A DNA stretch of 64,000 bases from Deinococcus apachensis DSM 19763 (GCF_000381345.1 NZ_KB906407.1:62001-126000), one strand, 5' to 3'. Shown: positions 1 to 10,661, counted from the stretch's first letter. The notes: generated by a model from the sequence alone, not told the origin. Numbers and translations are program-made.

Positions 1-306
1 CTGGCTGGCCGGGCCGAACGGGGGCCGCGGGCCGTGCTGGTGCTGCTCCCCGCGCTGGCCTTGCAGACGCTGGGCCTGCTGGGCGTGCGCTGGCTGGAGA
101 ACGTGGCCGAGGCGCGCGGCCTGGGGGGCTGGTTCTGGACCGTCCTGGCCTGGCTGGGCAGCCCGGTGAACGCCCTGCTGGGCCGCCCGCTGGGAAACAT
201 GATCGGGGACAGCGACGCGGCGGGCTTCCTGCTGCTGTTCACGCTGCCCGCCGCGCTGGGCCTCCTGCTGGGCTGGCTGACGGGGCGGCGCCCAGGGCGG
301 CTGTAA
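1..306 (+). CDS. C-terminal part of a membrane protein (5' end outside window)
   Basis: The frame is open from the first base of the window and ends in TAA, so only the last 101 residues of a longer protein are visible. They hold hydrophobic segments at about residues 12-28, 40-55 and 76-94 with Gly/Leu-rich stretches, and a basic C-terminus (GRRPGRL), which fits an integral membrane protein. I do not recognise the family. A start inside the window (GTG at 34) is possible but the upstream frame is equally coding-like. The next gene is convergent, with a hairpin between them. Confidence 0.5.
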   Translation: MAGRAERGPRAVLVLLPALALQTLGLLGVRWLENVAEARGLGGWFWTVLAWLGSPVNALLGRPLGNMIGDSDAAGFLLLFTLPAALGLLLGWLTGRRPGRL

Positions 307-370
307 CCGGGTTCCCCACGTGTGCCCGCACGAGGACAGGCACGGGCCATCCCTGCTCCCACCCATAAAG

Positions 371-400
371 AACTCCCCGGCTCGGTTCAACCGGAGAGTT
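371..400. terminator. Hairpin between convergent genes
   Basis: Ten-base arms AACTCCCCGG and CCGGAGAGTT pair with one mismatch around a 10-nt loop. It lies between the 3' ends of the partial membrane gene (+) and the S41 peptidase gene (-). U-tracts are weak on both sides, so termination is inferred from position. Confidence 0.4.
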
Positions 401-427
401 CCATTTGACCCCAGCCCCCGGCCGACC

Positions 428-1777
428 TCAGGGCAGTCTGCGGTCCTGGGTGATCGTGGGGGCGGCGGCGAGCGCCTGCACGCCGAGGTTGAGCAGGGTG
501 TCCTGCCCGCGGGTGAGGAGCCGCAGGTCCTCATCAGTCTGGTCGCGGAGCTGGTTGGGCGTCACGCGCACCGGGTAGGGGGTGCCGTCAGGCTTGGCGT
601 AGTGCAGGATGGTGAGTTGCAGCGCGGCGTCCTGGCCGACCGGGAAGATGCGCGTCGCGGTGTTGCCCACGCCCGCCGTCGTCTCCCCGATGATCGGGCC
701 GCGCCCGGCGTACTGCACCTCGTAGGCGAAGAACTCGCTGCACGAGGCGCTGCCCTCATCCACCAGCACCGAAAGCGGTCCGGTCCAGAGCTGCGGGTTC
801 CGCACGCCCCCGGCGTTGCGCCCGTCCTCCACCCGGGCGCCCCGGCTGACGAGCGTCCGGGAGTCGCCCTCCGGGCCGCGGGCCACCCGCACGAAGGAGG
901 GGACAAAGGCGCCCACCGAGCTGTCACACTCGGCCAGGCTGCCCCCCGTGTTGCCGCGCAGATCCACGATCATGCCCTGCGCCCCGCGGGACCGTGCCTC
1001 GGCGACGAGGTCGTGGACCTTCTGCGCCACCCCGCCCCCCGCCAGGAAGGTGGGGATTCGCAGCACCGCCACGTTGTTCTGCGCCCCCGCGAAGCTCAGC
1101 CGCGGCAGGTCGCGGGTGCTGCTGTCGCGTGAGGTCAGGTTGACCGTGACCGGCTGCCCTGCCCGTTCCAGCCCCAGCGAGATCGTCCGCCCGTCCACCC
1201 GGGCCTGCCGCAGCGCCTCGTAGGTGTAGGGCTTGCCGTCTAGGCTGACGAGCAGGTCACCGCGGCTCAACCCCGCCTCCTCGGCGGCGCTCTGGGGCAC
1301 GACCTCCAGCACGACCCGGCTCTCGCCGTCGAGCTTCGCCAGCTTCACCCCGAACTGCCGCCGGTTGCCGCCCGTGGCGCTCGCCACGAAATCCTGGAAG
1401 TCCTCGGGCGTCTGGAAGAAGCTGTGTTCGTCGCCCAGCGCCGTGATCTCGGCCTCCAGCACCGGGTAGGCCTTTTCGGCGGGGCAGGTCGTAGGCTCCG
1501 GAGCGCACGCCGTGTCCAGCCGCCCCTGGTACTCGCGGGTCAGGGCCGGACGGTCCACCGTGGACAGGCCGCCGTACTCGCCCTGCAGCAGCAGGTTCAC
1601 CTCGTCGTAGATCGCCTGCGCGGGCGAGGGGACCACCTGTGCGGGGGGCGCCTCCGTCTGCGCGAGAGTACCGGGTCCGAACAGCCCGGACGTGAGCAGG
1701 GCGGTGGCGGCGAGCAGGGCGGACACACGTTGGGCCGACGGGCGAAGGGCCGGGACGCGGCGCGGGGTGGCGTTCAT
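428..1777 (-). CDS. S41 family peptidase with PDZ domain (secreted)
   Basis: The 449-residue protein starts with a basic N-terminus and hydrophobic core ending at TLAQ (about residue 40), a typical Sec signal peptide, so it acts outside the cytoplasmic membrane. A PDZ-like region (SRGDLLVSLDGKPY) lies around 165-215 and the S41 catalytic domain follows. The nucleophile motif GSASCSE and the downstream GETTAG motif are visible. GETTAG lacks the Lys of CtpA-type S41A enzymes, so the protein is closer to the S41B/tricorn-like branch. Related proteins cleave exported or unfolded proteins; the substrate here is unknown. An AG-rich stretch (AGGGGGA) precedes the ATG. Confidence 0.85.
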   Translation of the reverse strand: MNATPRRVPALRPSAQRVSALLAATALLTSGLFGPGTLAQTEAPPAQVVPSPAQAIYDEVNLLLQGEYGGLSTVDRPALTREYQGRLDTACAPEPTTCPAEKAYPVLEAEITALGDEHSFFQTPEDFQDFVASATGGNRRQFGVKLAKLDGESRVVLEVVPQSAAEEAGLSRGDLLVSLDGKPYTYEALRQARVDGRTISLGLERAGQPVTVNLTSRDSSTRDLPRLSFAGAQNNVAVLRIPTFLAGGGVAQKVHDLVAEARSRGAQGMIVDLRGNTGGSLAECDSSVGAFVPSFVRVARGPEGDSRTLVSRGARVEDGRNAGGVRNPQLWTGPLSVLVDEGSASCSEFFAYEVQYAGRGPIIGETTAGVGNTATRIFPVGQDAALQLTILHYAKPDGTPYPVRVTPNQLRDQTDEDLRLLTRGQDTLLNLGVQALAAAPTITQDRRLP

Positions 1778-2119
<342 letters not shown>

Positions 2120-3205
2120 CTACGCCACCGGGTGGCGCTGGTACAGGTCCACCATCCGGCGCAGGAAGCGCAGGCCGGGACCCAGGCTGCTCGCCTGCAC
2201 CCATTCGTCCTCGCGGTGGGCATTGCCGCCGCGGTAGACGCCCAAGGCGATGGCGGGGAGGCCATGGGGCGCGGCGGCGTTGGCGTCGGTGCTGCTCGAC
2301 GCCAGACGCAGGTCGGTGTGGACCTCACGGGCCGCTTCCCGGGCAAGGTCGAGCAGGGGTTGCGAGTGCAGGTCTCCGCCAGGGCGGTCGCCGACGCGCT
2401 CCAGGCGCAGGCTGACCCCAGCCTCGCGGGCGGCGGCGTGCAGGGCGCCCTGTGCCCGGGTGTCGAGTTCGTCGAGGGCCTCCGGGTCGAGCGAGCGCAG
2501 GTCGAGCAGCAGATCGGCGCTCCCCGCGATGGAGTTGACGCTCGTGCCGCCTGAGGCCAGACCCACGTTCAACGTGGTGCGCGGCGAGACCGGACGGGGC
2601 AGCGCATACAGGTCGTGGATCGCCACGCCGAGGGCATGCAGGGCGCTGGGGGCCTGGTCACCCCAGGAGTGCCCGCCTGGCCCCAGAAAGATGGCCCGGT
2701 ACCGCCGCACGCCCACCGCCCGCGTCACCGCCACCCCCAGATACCCGTCCACCGCGATAAAGGCGCCCAGCCGTTCCCGGTGCCGGGCGAGCAGGTGCTT
2801 GGCGCCGCGTAGGTCCCCCAGCCCCTCCTCGCCCACGTTGGCGGCGACCCACAGCGGGCGGCGCAGCCGCCCCTCGTGACCGCGCAGGTCGCGCAGCAGG
2901 GCCGTGACGACCGCCAGGCTGGCGCTGTTGTCACCCACGCCCGGCCCGATCAGCCGCCCGCGTTCCTCGCGCACCGTGACGTTGGTGCCGCGCGCGAACA
3001 CCGTGTCCAGGTGCGCGGCGAGGAGCAGGGCGGGCTTGCCCTCGGTCCCGGGGGGCGTCACGCGGGTCAGGACGTTGCCCACCTCGTCGCGGGCCGTCTG
3101 GTAGCCGAGGTCCTCCCACAGGCTCGCCATCAGGTCGGCGCGCTCCCCCTCCTCGAAGGTGGGGGCGGGCGTCTGGGCGATGCGCGCGAGGTACGACAGG
3201 GGCAT
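2120..3205 (-). CDS. M20-family metallopeptidase / amidohydrolase
   Basis: The 361-residue protein resembles M20/M28-type zinc hydrolases. Motifs in order are AAHLDTVF (metal His/Asp), [12 protein letters not shown] (bridging Asp), NVGEEGLGD (catalytic and metal Glu), a dimerisation domain with GPGGHSWGD, and GGNAHREDE near the end for the last metal His. Such enzymes hydrolyse peptide or amide bonds of small cytosolic substrates; specificity cannot be read. I chose the ATG at 3205 ([11 protein letters not shown]) because homology-like sequence begins there; upstream in-frame codons are Pro/Gly-rich and look non-coding. No signal peptide. Confidence 0.85.
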   Translation of the reverse strand: MPLSYLARIAQTPAPTFEEGERADLMASLWEDLGYQTARDEVGNVLTRVTPPGTEGKPALLLAAHLDTVFARGTNVTVREERGRLIGPGVGDNSASLAVVTALLRDLRGHEGRLRRPLWVAANVGEEGLGDLRGAKHLLARHRERLGAFIAVDGYLGVAVTRAVGVRRYRAIFLGPGGHSWGDQAPSALHALGVAIHDLYALPRPVSPRTTLNVGLASGGTSVNSIAGSADLLLDLRSLDPEALDELDTRAQGALHAAAREAGVSLRLERVGDRPGGDLHSQPLLDLAREAAREVHTDLRLASSSTDANAAAPHGLPAIALGVYRGGNAHREDEWVQASSLGPGLRFLRRMVDLYQRHPVA

Positions 3206-3272
3206 TGCGGGCGATTCTAGCGGCCCGGGCAGGGCTGGGCAGTCCCCCCGGATTCCCACTGCCTTTATCAAG

Positions 3273-3306
3273 CAAGGCCAAACCCCCGACCACCTGGGCC
3301 GGGGGT
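3273..3306 (-). terminator. Rho-independent terminator after the EF-hand gene
   Basis: On the minus strand a 10-bp GC stem (ACCCCCGGCC / GGTCGGGGGT, one G-U pair) with a 5-nt loop is followed by TTTGGCCTTG. It sits 18 bp past the stop of the gene at 3324-3749. Confidence 0.6.
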
Positions 3307-3323
3307 GGAAATCCGGGTTGACC

Positions 3324-3749
3324 TCAGCGGCGCATCAGCCGGGAGCCGATCATCGCGGCCAGGCCGACCAGACCCGCCTTGACCATCGGGTTGCCGAGCG
3401 CGCCGCCGGGAGCGAAGGCGGCCTCCAGCGGGCTGCGGCCGTCCTGGGTGGGGGCCTGCGCCGTGCGGCTGTAGGCGTCGGCGAGGTCGTTGGGATCGTC
3501 GTAGCGGACCTGCTGCACCGGGCTGTAGGGGCTTTGCACCATCGCGTCGCCCATCTGCTGGCGCTGATCCGGGGGAAGCTGCTGGAAGTACTCTCCCAGC
3601 ACCTGGCGCCGCTCCTCGGGCGAGGCGTTCTGGAGGTATTCCTGAACGTAGGCGGCAGCCTCCTGGGGCGACACCCGGCCGTCGCCGTTGAGGTCGCGGG
3701 GGTCGAGGTTGGCCATCTGCTCGTGGCGGTCGCGTTGATCGAAGAACAT
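3324..3749 (-). CDS. Small EF-hand-loop protein, function unknown
   Basis: The 141-residue protein has one well-formed calcium-binding loop near residues 19-30 ([12 protein letters not shown]) with acidic residues at loop positions 1, 5 and 12, Asn at 3 and Gly at 6. The middle is Gln-rich and helical ([25 protein letters not shown]). The C-terminus is hydrophobic ([19 protein letters not shown]), which could insert in or lie on a membrane. No signal peptide. A good RBS (AGGAGG, read on the minus strand) precedes the ATG. Calcium binding is inferred from the loop; the role is unknown. Confidence 0.75.
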   Translation of the reverse strand: MFFDQRDRHEQMANLDPRDLNGDGRVSPQEAAAYVQEYLQNASPEERRQVLGEYFQQLPPDQRQQMGDAMVQSPYSPVQQVRYDDPNDLADAYSRTAQAPTQDGRSPLEAAFAPGGALGNPMVKAGLVGLAAMIGSRLMRR

Positions 3750-3918
3750 GGAAACCTCCTGTGGAGTGGGTCTGGACCATCCGCCAGACCGGGGCGAAAC
3801 GCCCTCACCTTAGGCGCCCCCCCGGTAGTCGGCGTGAGCGCACACTTCACAGGAGTTCATGGCCGCAGGTGCGCGAAAGAGGGCAAGAGGCGGGACAATC
3901 GCGCGCTGATCCCGCTGC

Positions 3919-3924
3919 TAGATT
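3919..3924 (+). promoter_or_regulatory. -10 box (TAGATT), leaderless start
   Basis: TAGATT ends 8 nt before the ATG at 3933 and no Shine-Dalgarno sequence is present, the pattern of Deinococcus leaderless genes. Confidence 0.6.
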
Positions 3925-3932
3925 GCCCGCAT

Positions 3933-5348
3933 ATGCGTTCTCTCGTCCTGATCGGTCACGGCTCACATCTGAACGGCGAGTCGGCGGGCGCGGTCTACCG
4001 CTACGCCGAGCGGCTGCGGGAGCGCGGCCTGTACGACGAGGTCGTGGAGGGCTACTGGAAGGAGGAGCCCTCGCTGCGCCAGGTCCTCAAGACCACCCGC
4101 TCCACCGACGTGACGGTCATCCCCATGTTCATCTCCGAGGGCTACTTCACCGAGACGGTCATTCCCCGCGAACTCGGCCTGGGCCACCAGGGGCCGGTGC
4201 CGCCGGAGGGGATCGCGCGGGTGCTCGGTGGGCGAACGGTGCGCTACACCCTGCCCTACGGCGTCCACCCGGGTATGAGCGAGGTGATCCTTGCCCGTGC
4301 GCGTGAAGTTCTGCCTGACCTGAACGCCGCCGACACTGCCCTGATCGTGCTGGGCCACGGCACCACCCGTAACGAGAACTCCAACCGGGTGATCTACCGC
4401 AATGCCGATCTCTTGCGCAACTCCGGGCACTTCGCGTCCGTTCACGCCCTCTTCCTCGACGAGGACCCCAGGGTGGGCACCTGGCCGGAGGTGGTGAAGG
4501 CCCGGCGGGTGGTCGTTGTCCCCTTCTTCGCGTCCGAGGGCTGGCACACCCTGGAGACCATCCCCGAGGACATGGGCCTGACGGGCGAGGTGACGTGCTT
4601 CCCGGACAACCCCCACGGCCCGCAGACGGTGTACTACGCCAAGCCGGTGGGCACTCACCCGGCCGTCGCGGACGTGATCCTGCACCTCGCCGAGGAGGCG
4701 CGCGGGGCGTCCGAGCGGGGTGGCGACGAGGACCGGGCGCACGCGGAGACCTGGGCCGCCTTCCTGACCCTGGCCCGGGAGGGGATCCGCGTGGGCGAGG
4801 CGCTCATCACGCCCCACGCGGGCATGTTCGAGCTGCGCCACATGCTCGACGAGGGCCGCCCGAGTGACGACCTCACCACCGTCGTCACGCCGGAGGGGCT
4901 GCGCGACCTCACCCGCCGGGATGAGGGCGGGCACCACCGCCCGGTCCACACCTTCCGCAACCTGCCGCGCGGCTGGCGGGCCGTGCTGTCGGAGGACGAC
5001 CTGCCGCGCGGCGTCCACAACCTCTACCCCGCCGTGGTCGAGGAGGGGTACGCCCACCACCGCCATACGCTGCGGCCCACCCCCTGGCCGACGACCGCCC
5101 GCCGCCAAACCGGCATCTACGCCAAGGTGCAGCGGGCCACCCCCGACCAGGTTGAGGCCGTGGCGAGGGACGTGTGCAGCGGCTGCCTCAAGACCCGCCT
5201 GTGGGCCGGGGAGCGGCTGGGCCGCACCTTTTTCGCGGGCGTGCCCGGCGCCATCCCCTGCCCCGAGGCCTGCACCTACTTCATCGCCGAGGTGCGCGAG
5301 GAGGTCAGCGGCAAGCGTGGTCAGACGGCCCAGGGGCACGAGGACTGA
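3933..5348 (+). CDS. DR2241-like CbiX-domain chelatase with C-terminal Cys cluster
   Basis: The 471-residue protein has two CbiX/sirohydrochlorin-chelatase-like halves, each opening with a strand and a metal-site His (LVLIGHGSH near residue 5; LIVLGHGTT near 137), followed by further domains. The C-terminal region carries Cys pairs (CSGC and CPEAC, about residues 413-446) that could hold an Fe-S cluster. Length and layout match D. radiodurans DR2241, whose crystal structure shows two chelatase-like domains plus novel domains. A role in inserting metal into a tetrapyrrole is inferred from the fold; no other cobalamin or siroheme gene is nearby. The ATG follows a TAGATT box, and the longer upstream frame is an extension. 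Confidence 0.85.
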   Translation: MRSLVLIGHGSHLNGESAGAVYRYAERLRERGLYDEVVEGYWKEEPSLRQVLKTTRSTDVTVIPMFISEGYFTETVIPRELGLGHQGPVPPEGIARVLGGRTVRYTLPYGVHPGMSEVILARAREVLPDLNAADTALIVLGHGTTRNENSNRVIYRNADLLRNSGHFASVHALFLDEDPRVGTWPEVVKARRVVVVPFFASEGWHTLETIPEDMGLTGEVTCFPDNPHGPQTVYYAKPVGTHPAVADVILHLAEEARGASERGGDEDRAHAETWAAFLTLAREGIRVGEALITPHAGMFELRHMLDEGRPSDDLTTVVTPEGLRDLTRRDEGGHHRPVHTFRNLPRGWRAVLSEDDLPRGVHNLYPAVVEEGYAHHRHTLRPTPWPTTARRQTGIYAKVQRATPDQVEAVARDVCSGCLKTRLWAGERLGRTFFAGVPGAIPCPEACTYFIAEVREEVSGKRGQTAQGHED

Positions 5349-5410
5349 GGAGTACGGGAGGGCGCCCGCGTCCTGTTGTCCCCTCACCTCCGGGTGAGAG
5401 AATGCCTGCC

Positions 5411-6211
5411 ATGACCGCCCCGCAGGCTCCTCGCCCCGCCGCCCGTCCCAAAGCCCGCCCGGGCATTCCGAAAACCGTCTGGGACCTCGTCTTCACCCTC
5501 GTCATCCCCATCCTGATCCTGAGCCCGAACATGCTGGGGAGCGGGATCAGCGTGGCGGAGCTGCTGGGCGGGGGGACGACGGGCAATGTCCGGGCGTACC
5601 TGATCGCCGCGCTGATTCCCGTCGCCTACGTGCTGATCGACCTGATCGTGAACCGCAACGTCAGCCCGGTCGCCCTGATCGGCGGGGCGGGGGCGATCTT
5701 CAGCGGCGCGCTCGCCTTCTGGTATGTGGACGGCTTCTGGTACGCGATCAAGGACAGCGCCCGCTCCTACCTGACGGGCATCCTCTTCCTGCTCAGCGCC
5801 CTGACGAGCGTGCCCCTCTTCCGCGTCTTTCTCGACGCCGCCAGCATCGGCGAGAAGCCGGAGGACCGGGCGGCCACCCAGCAGGCGATGCGCGACGCGA
5901 CCGTTCACAGAGGCCTGGTTGCGGGCACGGTCGTCTTCGCGGTCGTGGACCTGATCGGCGGCGTGGTGAACAGCTTCGTGAACTACGGGCGCGTGACGGC
6001 CAAGTTCGGCACCGACGCCTTCAACGCCCAGGTCGCCGAGGTGAACGCCATCATGCGCGTGCCCGGCATGGTCATCAGCCTAATCGGCGTGGCCCTCGCC
6101 ATCTGGCTCGTGCAGTCGGCCGTGAAGCGCCGCTACGGGGCCGGGGCGAGCCTGCTGGAGCCCTCGAAGCTGGCCGCCAGGATGCGAGAGCGGGGGGAAG
6201 TCGGCGCGTAG
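5411..6211 (+). CDS. VC0807-like polytopic membrane protein
   Basis: The 266-residue protein has about six hydrophobic spans (for example LVFTLVIPILILSP, AYLIAALIPVAYVLIDLIV, ALIGGAGAIFSGALAFWYV, GILFLLSALTSVPLF). It resembles the VC0807-family membrane proteins, which have no defined biochemical role. The ATG at 5411 lies 11 nt after GGTGAGAG; the ATG at 5402 is too close to that RBS to use it. It lies 62 bp after the chelatase gene on the same strand and ends just before a strong terminator, so the two may be co-transcribed. Confidence 0.75.
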   Translation: MTAPQAPRPAARPKARPGIPKTVWDLVFTLVIPILILSPNMLGSGISVAELLGGGTTGNVRAYLIAALIPVAYVLIDLIVNRNVSPVALIGGAGAIFSGALAFWYVDGFWYAIKDSARSYLTGILFLLSALTSVPLFRVFLDAASIGEKPEDRAATQQAMRDATVHRGLVAGTVVFAVVDLIGGVVNSFVNYGRVTAKFGTDAFNAQVAEVNAIMRVPGMVISLIGVALAIWLVQSAVKRRYGAGASLLEPSKLAARMRERGEVGA

Positions 6212-6238
6212 GCTGTAACTCTCAGCACCGCGTAAAGG

Positions 6239-6261
6239 CCCCACCGCGCGTGGGGTCTTTT
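6239..6261 (+). terminator. Rho-independent terminator
   Basis: Perfect 6-bp stem CCCCAC/GTGGGG with loop CGCGC, followed by TCTTTT. It lies 27 bp after the membrane-protein stop, between convergent genes. Confidence 0.85.
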
Positions 6262-6269
6262 CTCCTCCT

Positions 6270-7004
<735 letters not shown>

Positions 7005-7011
7005 GGGGGGC

Positions 7012-7017
7012 AGTCTA
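7012..7017 (-). promoter_or_regulatory. -10 box (TAGACT), leaderless start
   Basis: On the minus strand TAGACT, then 7 nt, then the ATG at 7004. No Shine-Dalgarno in between. Confidence 0.65.
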
Positions 7018-7101
7018 GCCCAGCAGGACGGGCCGTCAGGAGAAAGTCAAGGAAGGAATTAGGGGCGGGGCTCAGGCCTTCCCCCTTTACGCTGGGAGGA
7101 C

Positions 7102-8130
7102 ATGAGCGCCGAACCCCCCCTCAGCCACGCGGCCCTTCTGCGGGTCCTCGGGTCGGACTACGGCCTTGAGCTGGACATGGTGACGTTCCTGCCCGGGGGG
7201 ACGGCTCCCGCCTACCGGGCTGAAGGACCGAGCGGCCACTTTTTCGTCAAGGTGCTGCCGGAGACGGCCTACGGGGCCGAGGTCAAAGAGCGAATTTCCG
7301 CAGAGGTGCCGCTCCTGCGGGCGCTGCGGGAGTCGGGCGTGCTTCCCCTGGTGCCCTCTCCCCTGCCGACCCGGTCAGGAAACGATCTCTCCCGTGTGGA
7401 GGACTACTCACTCGTCGTCCACGAGTGGATCGAGGCAAGCAACCTGGGGGCGGATTGGACGGCGGCGCTGGGCGAACTCGCGCCCCTTCTCGGCCGCCTG
7501 CACGCCGGGACGGAGGCGATCAAAGCGGCTGTTCAGCGCCTGCCGGTGCCCCCGGAGGACTTCGGTCTGCCCTTCCAGGAGGGGCTGCGGCGTGACCTGA
7601 AGCTTTTGCGGGGGAGCCTACCCGATGCGAGGGCTGGCGTTCGCGCCCTCCGCGACCTCCTCCTGCCGTATGAAAACGTTCTCCAGCTTCTCCTCGAACG
7701 GGCACAATCCTTCCAGGCGGCAGCCCGCTCCCGTCCCCACTCCCTCGTCGTGTGCCACACGGACGCGCACGGCGGGAACGTGATGCGGGATGCGGCTGGC
7801 GCCCTCTGGATCATCGACTGGGAGACGGCCCGGCTCGCGCCGCCCGAGCACGACCTGTGGATGCTGCACGCGCGGTTGCCGGAAGTCCTGCCTGCCTACG
7901 AAGCGGCGGCAGGCCGAAGTGCGGACCTCGACCCCGACGTGCTGGGCTTTTACTTCTGCCGCCGTGCGCTGGAGGACCTCGCCCTGGACGTGAACATGAT
8001 CCTGCACCAGAACACCCGGCCCGAGCAGGACGAGGCCAACCTCACGGTCCTGGAGCGGTACGTCCTCCCCAGCGTGGCGCAGACGGAGGAGGAGCTGGCG
8101 CGGTTGCTGACGGCCCTGGAGGGGCGCTGA
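7102..8130 (+). CDS. Aminoglycoside-phosphotransferase-fold kinase
   Basis: The 342-residue protein has an APH/choline-kinase-like fold: N-terminal lobe with FFVKVL (ATP-binding Lys), VVHEW hinge, the catalytic loop VVCHTDAHGGNVM (HxDxxxxN type) and the metal-binding motif IIDWETA. It transfers phosphate from ATP to a small hydroxylated compound. Layout resembles spectinomycin phosphotransferase relatives, but family members also act on sugars and amino alcohols, so resistance cannot be claimed. The RBS GGGAGGA lies 4 nt before the ATG, with a TACGCT box ahead of it. Confidence 0.8.
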   Translation: MSAEPPLSHAALLRVLGSDYGLELDMVTFLPGGTAPAYRAEGPSGHFFVKVLPETAYGAEVKERISAEVPLLRALRESGVLPLVPSPLPTRSGNDLSRVEDYSLVVHEWIEASNLGADWTAALGELAPLLGRLHAGTEAIKAAVQRLPVPPEDFGLPFQEGLRRDLKLLRGSLPDARAGVRALRDLLLPYENVLQLLLERAQSFQAAARSRPHSLVVCHTDAHGGNVMRDAAGALWIIDWETARLAPPEHDLWMLHARLPEVLPAYEAAAGRSADLDPDVLGFYFCRRALEDLALDVNMILHQNTRPEQDEANLTVLERYVLPSVAQTEEELARLLTALEGR

Positions 8131-8134
8131 CCCG

Positions 8135-10648
8135 CTACAGCCCCCCCCGGGGATTCACGTCCACCCGGACCCGCGCCTTCCACGAGCGGTCGAGGGTGGA
8201 GAGCAGTTGCGCCAGGCGCTTGTCGTCGCGGGCGCGCAGCAGGAGGTGGTAGGGGTACACGCCGCGCAGGCGGGCGACCGGGCTGGGGGCGGGACCCAGC
8301 ACCTCCCCGGTGGTCGCCCCCGCCCCGTGCAGGGCCTCGAAGACCTCCTGCGCGGCCACCTTCGCGCGCACGGGGTCGCGGGCGGCGACCTCGACCTGCG
8401 CGAGGCGGGCGTGCGGCGGGTAGCCCAGCGCGGCGCGAGCGCGCTCCTCGGCGGCGGGGTAGGCGAGGGCGTCGCGGCCCTCGACCATCACCTTGAGCGC
8501 GGGGTGGTCGGCCTGGAAGGTCTGCACGACGAGCAGGGGGGCGCGGTCGGGGTGCCACTCGCCGAGCTGACGCAGCAGACGGTGATAGCGCTCGGAGGCG
8601 CGGAAGTCGGAGATATTGAGCCAGGTGTCGGCCAGGGTGACGCCGATCAGGGCGAGGTTGGGGGGCGCCTCCTGCGAGAGGAGAAGCTGGGTGCCCACGA
8701 CCACGCCGCTCTCCCCGGCGTACAGGGGGGACAGGTCGTCCTGGCGGTCGCGGTCGCAGCGGTAGACGGGCAGGCCGGGGGCGAGCTTCTCGACTGTCTG
8801 GGCGATCCATTCCGTGCCGGGGCCGCGCGCCTTCCACATCCGCTCGCCGCAGCGGTCGCAGCGGTCGGGGATGCTCTCGTGGTAGCCGCACTGGTGGCAG
8901 GTGAGTTGCCGCGTCTCCTGATGAAACCGCAGCGGCACGTCGCAGTTACGGCACCCCGGCGTGTGTTCGCAGCTCGGGCAGCGCAGCAGGGCCGAGTACC
9001 CCCGCCGGGGCGCGAGGAGGGCCGCTTGCCTTCCGCGCTCCTGCACCTGCCGCAGCAGCCGCGCGAGGTCGTGGCTGACCGGATACCCCAGGTCCCCGGG
9101 GGTGAGGTGGACGCCCGACAGCGGGCCGAGTTCCGGCTGCTCGGGGGGGTTGGCGTAGTCCACCACGTGGACCCGGGCGCGGGGTGGGGGCAGCACGGCG
9201 CCGGGCAACGGGACACTCTCGGCGGCGGGGGCACTGCCAATCAGGGCGAGCGTGGCTCCCTGCCTGGAGGCCACCCGCGCGGCCACGTCCGGGATGAAGG
9301 CCTGCGACCCAGCCGGGAGCTTGTACGCGTCGCTGCCCTCCTCGAGCACGACGACCAGGGCGGGGTCGGCGAGGGGCGCGGCCAGGGCGAGGTAGCTCCC
9401 GATCACCAATCGCGCCCGGTCCGAACGGACGAGCCCCCAGGCGTACTCCCGCTGCACCTCGTTCAGCCCACCGCTGATCTGGACGGCGCGGGTGCCCGCT
9501 GTGGCGGCGAGACCGCTCAGCCCCTCCCAGGCACGGCGCAGCGTCGCGTGGTCGGGCGCGAGGACCAGGACGCCCCGTCCCTGCGCGAGCAGCCGGAGGA
9601 GGCGCGGCGCCAGGGTGCGAAAGCGCGAGGCGGGCCGCCCGCCGTGCAACCGCCACGCGGGGACTTCCGGCAGGCGGTCGGGTTCGGAGGTGGTCCAGGG
9701 CGTCCCCGACTCGGGCATCGGGGGCGGGGGTGCAGGTTCCTGCACCGTGGCCGCCCAGCCCCGTGCCGCCAGCGTCCCCGCCTGCGTGGGCGAGAGGGGC
9801 ACCCCGTCCGCCGTCGCGCCGTTCGCCCAGGCACTGAGCGACTCGACCGGGCCGTTCGCCCGCAGCCACTCCCAGGCGGGGGGTGGGGGGGCGTCCTCGG
9901 CCACGTAGCCAGCGCCGCCCACGTTCAGCACGCCCGAGACCACCCCGGCGCTCACGCCCACCCCGCGTGCCCAGGCGCTCAGGCTGTCCTGCGGGCCATG
10001 CTCGGCGAGCCACGTCCAGGCGACCCGGCCCTTGGGCGTGAGGGTGGCGGGGGCTTCCGGGGCGGCACGCAGCATGGTCACCTGGCGGGCGGCGGCGGGA
10101 ACAGCGGCGAGCGGGCGCGCCCGCACCACACCGCGCGTTCGGGGCACTGGCCGGAACGCCTCCTCCAGCAGACCCTGCTCACGGATGGCGTCCAGCAGAG
10201 CGGGGGAAAACCCCGCCGCATCCGTCCAGCCCGGCCCCGGCACCCGGCGGGCGAAGGCACCCAGGTCAGCCCCCTCCACGGCCCGGACCCGGTGTTCGTA
10301 CCGCACGCTCCAACCCACGCCCAGGAGGTCCCCCCAGACGAGTCCGGCGGGCAGGCGGGCGTCCCGCGCCCAGGCGGTGACGGCCTCCACGGTAGCGGGA
10401 GGCACCCACGGCCCCTCCTCGTCGTCGAGGACGTGGACGACCTCACGCAGGCGGTGGGCGCCGTGGGGGTCCCCCTCGCCCACGACCAGACCCACGGTAA
10501 GGTCGCCCCGCCAGGGGACCAGGACCCGGCAACCCAGTGGCACCGCGCCCCCGCGGCCGTGCGGCGCGGCGTAGTCGAGCGCCGGGACGGGCAGGGGCAC
10601 CACCACCCGCCAGGGCACCGGGAAGGGGGAGGAGCCGGGCGGGGTCAC
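8135..10648 (-). CDS. priA: PriA-like primosomal protein lacking helicase motifs
   Basis: The 837-residue protein begins with a PriA 3'-DNA-binding domain (VVVPLPVPALDYAAP, GCRVLVPW) and keeps the Cys-rich zinc region (CPSC, CRNC, CHQC, CDRC) and the C-terminal domain. The ATPase motifs are gone. Where Walker A should be, near residue 340, it reads LHGGRPASRFRTL with no GKT, and the DEEH box reads LEEG. D. radiodurans PriA is known to lack ATPase/helicase activity, so this protein probably supports replication restart by DNA and DnaB-loader binding alone. Start GTG is 7 nt after TAGCTT. Confidence 0.88.
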   Translation of the reverse strand: MTPPGSSPFPVPWRVVVPLPVPALDYAAPHGRGGAVPLGCRVLVPWRGDLTVGLVVGEGDPHGAHRLREVVHVLDDEEGPWVPPATVEAVTAWARDARLPAGLVWGDLLGVGWSVRYEHRVRAVEGADLGAFARRVPGPGWTDAAGFSPALLDAIREQGLLEEAFRPVPRTRGVVRARPLAAVPAAARQVTMLRAAPEAPATLTPKGRVAWTWLAEHGPQDSLSAWARGVGVSAGVVSGVLNVGGAGYVAEDAPPPPAWEWLRANGPVESLSAWANGATADGVPLSPTQAGTLAARGWAATVQEPAPPPPMPESGTPWTTSEPDRLPEVPAWRLHGGRPASRFRTLAPRLLRLLAQGRGVLVLAPDHATLRRAWEGLSGLAATAGTRAVQISGGLNEVQREYAWGLVRSDRARLVIGSYLALAAPLADPALVVVLEEGSDAYKLPAGSQAFIPDVAARVASRQGATLALIGSAPAAESVPLPGAVLPPPRARVHVVDYANPPEQPELGPLSGVHLTPGDLGYPVSHDLARLLRQVQERGRQAALLAPRRGYSALLRCPSCEHTPGCRNCDVPLRFHQETRQLTCHQCGYHESIPDRCDRCGERMWKARGPGTEWIAQTVEKLAPGLPVYRCDRDRQDDLSPLYAGESGVVVGTQLLLSQEAPPNLALIGVTLADTWLNISDFRASERYHRLLRQLGEWHPDRAPLLVVQTFQADHPALKVMVEGRDALAYPAAEERARAALGYPPHARLAQVEVAARDPVRAKVAAQEVFEALHGAGATTGEVLGPAPSPVARLRGVYPYHLLLRARDDKRLAQLLSTLDRSWKARVRVDVNPRGGL

Positions 10649-10655
10649 GCGCCCG

Positions 10656-10661
10656 AAGCTA
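10656..10661 (-). promoter_or_regulatory. -10 box (TAGCTT) for priA, leaderless start
   Basis: On the minus strand TAGCTT, 7 nt, then the GTG start at 10648. No RBS is visible. Confidence 0.6.

Noticed and set aside
3963..5387. 474-residue frame opposite the chelatase
   Set aside because: Antisense shadow; the plus strand has full domain structure.
7102..8130. Spectinomycin resistance gene
   Set aside because: The fold fits, but family members phosphorylate many substrates and no resistance context is present.
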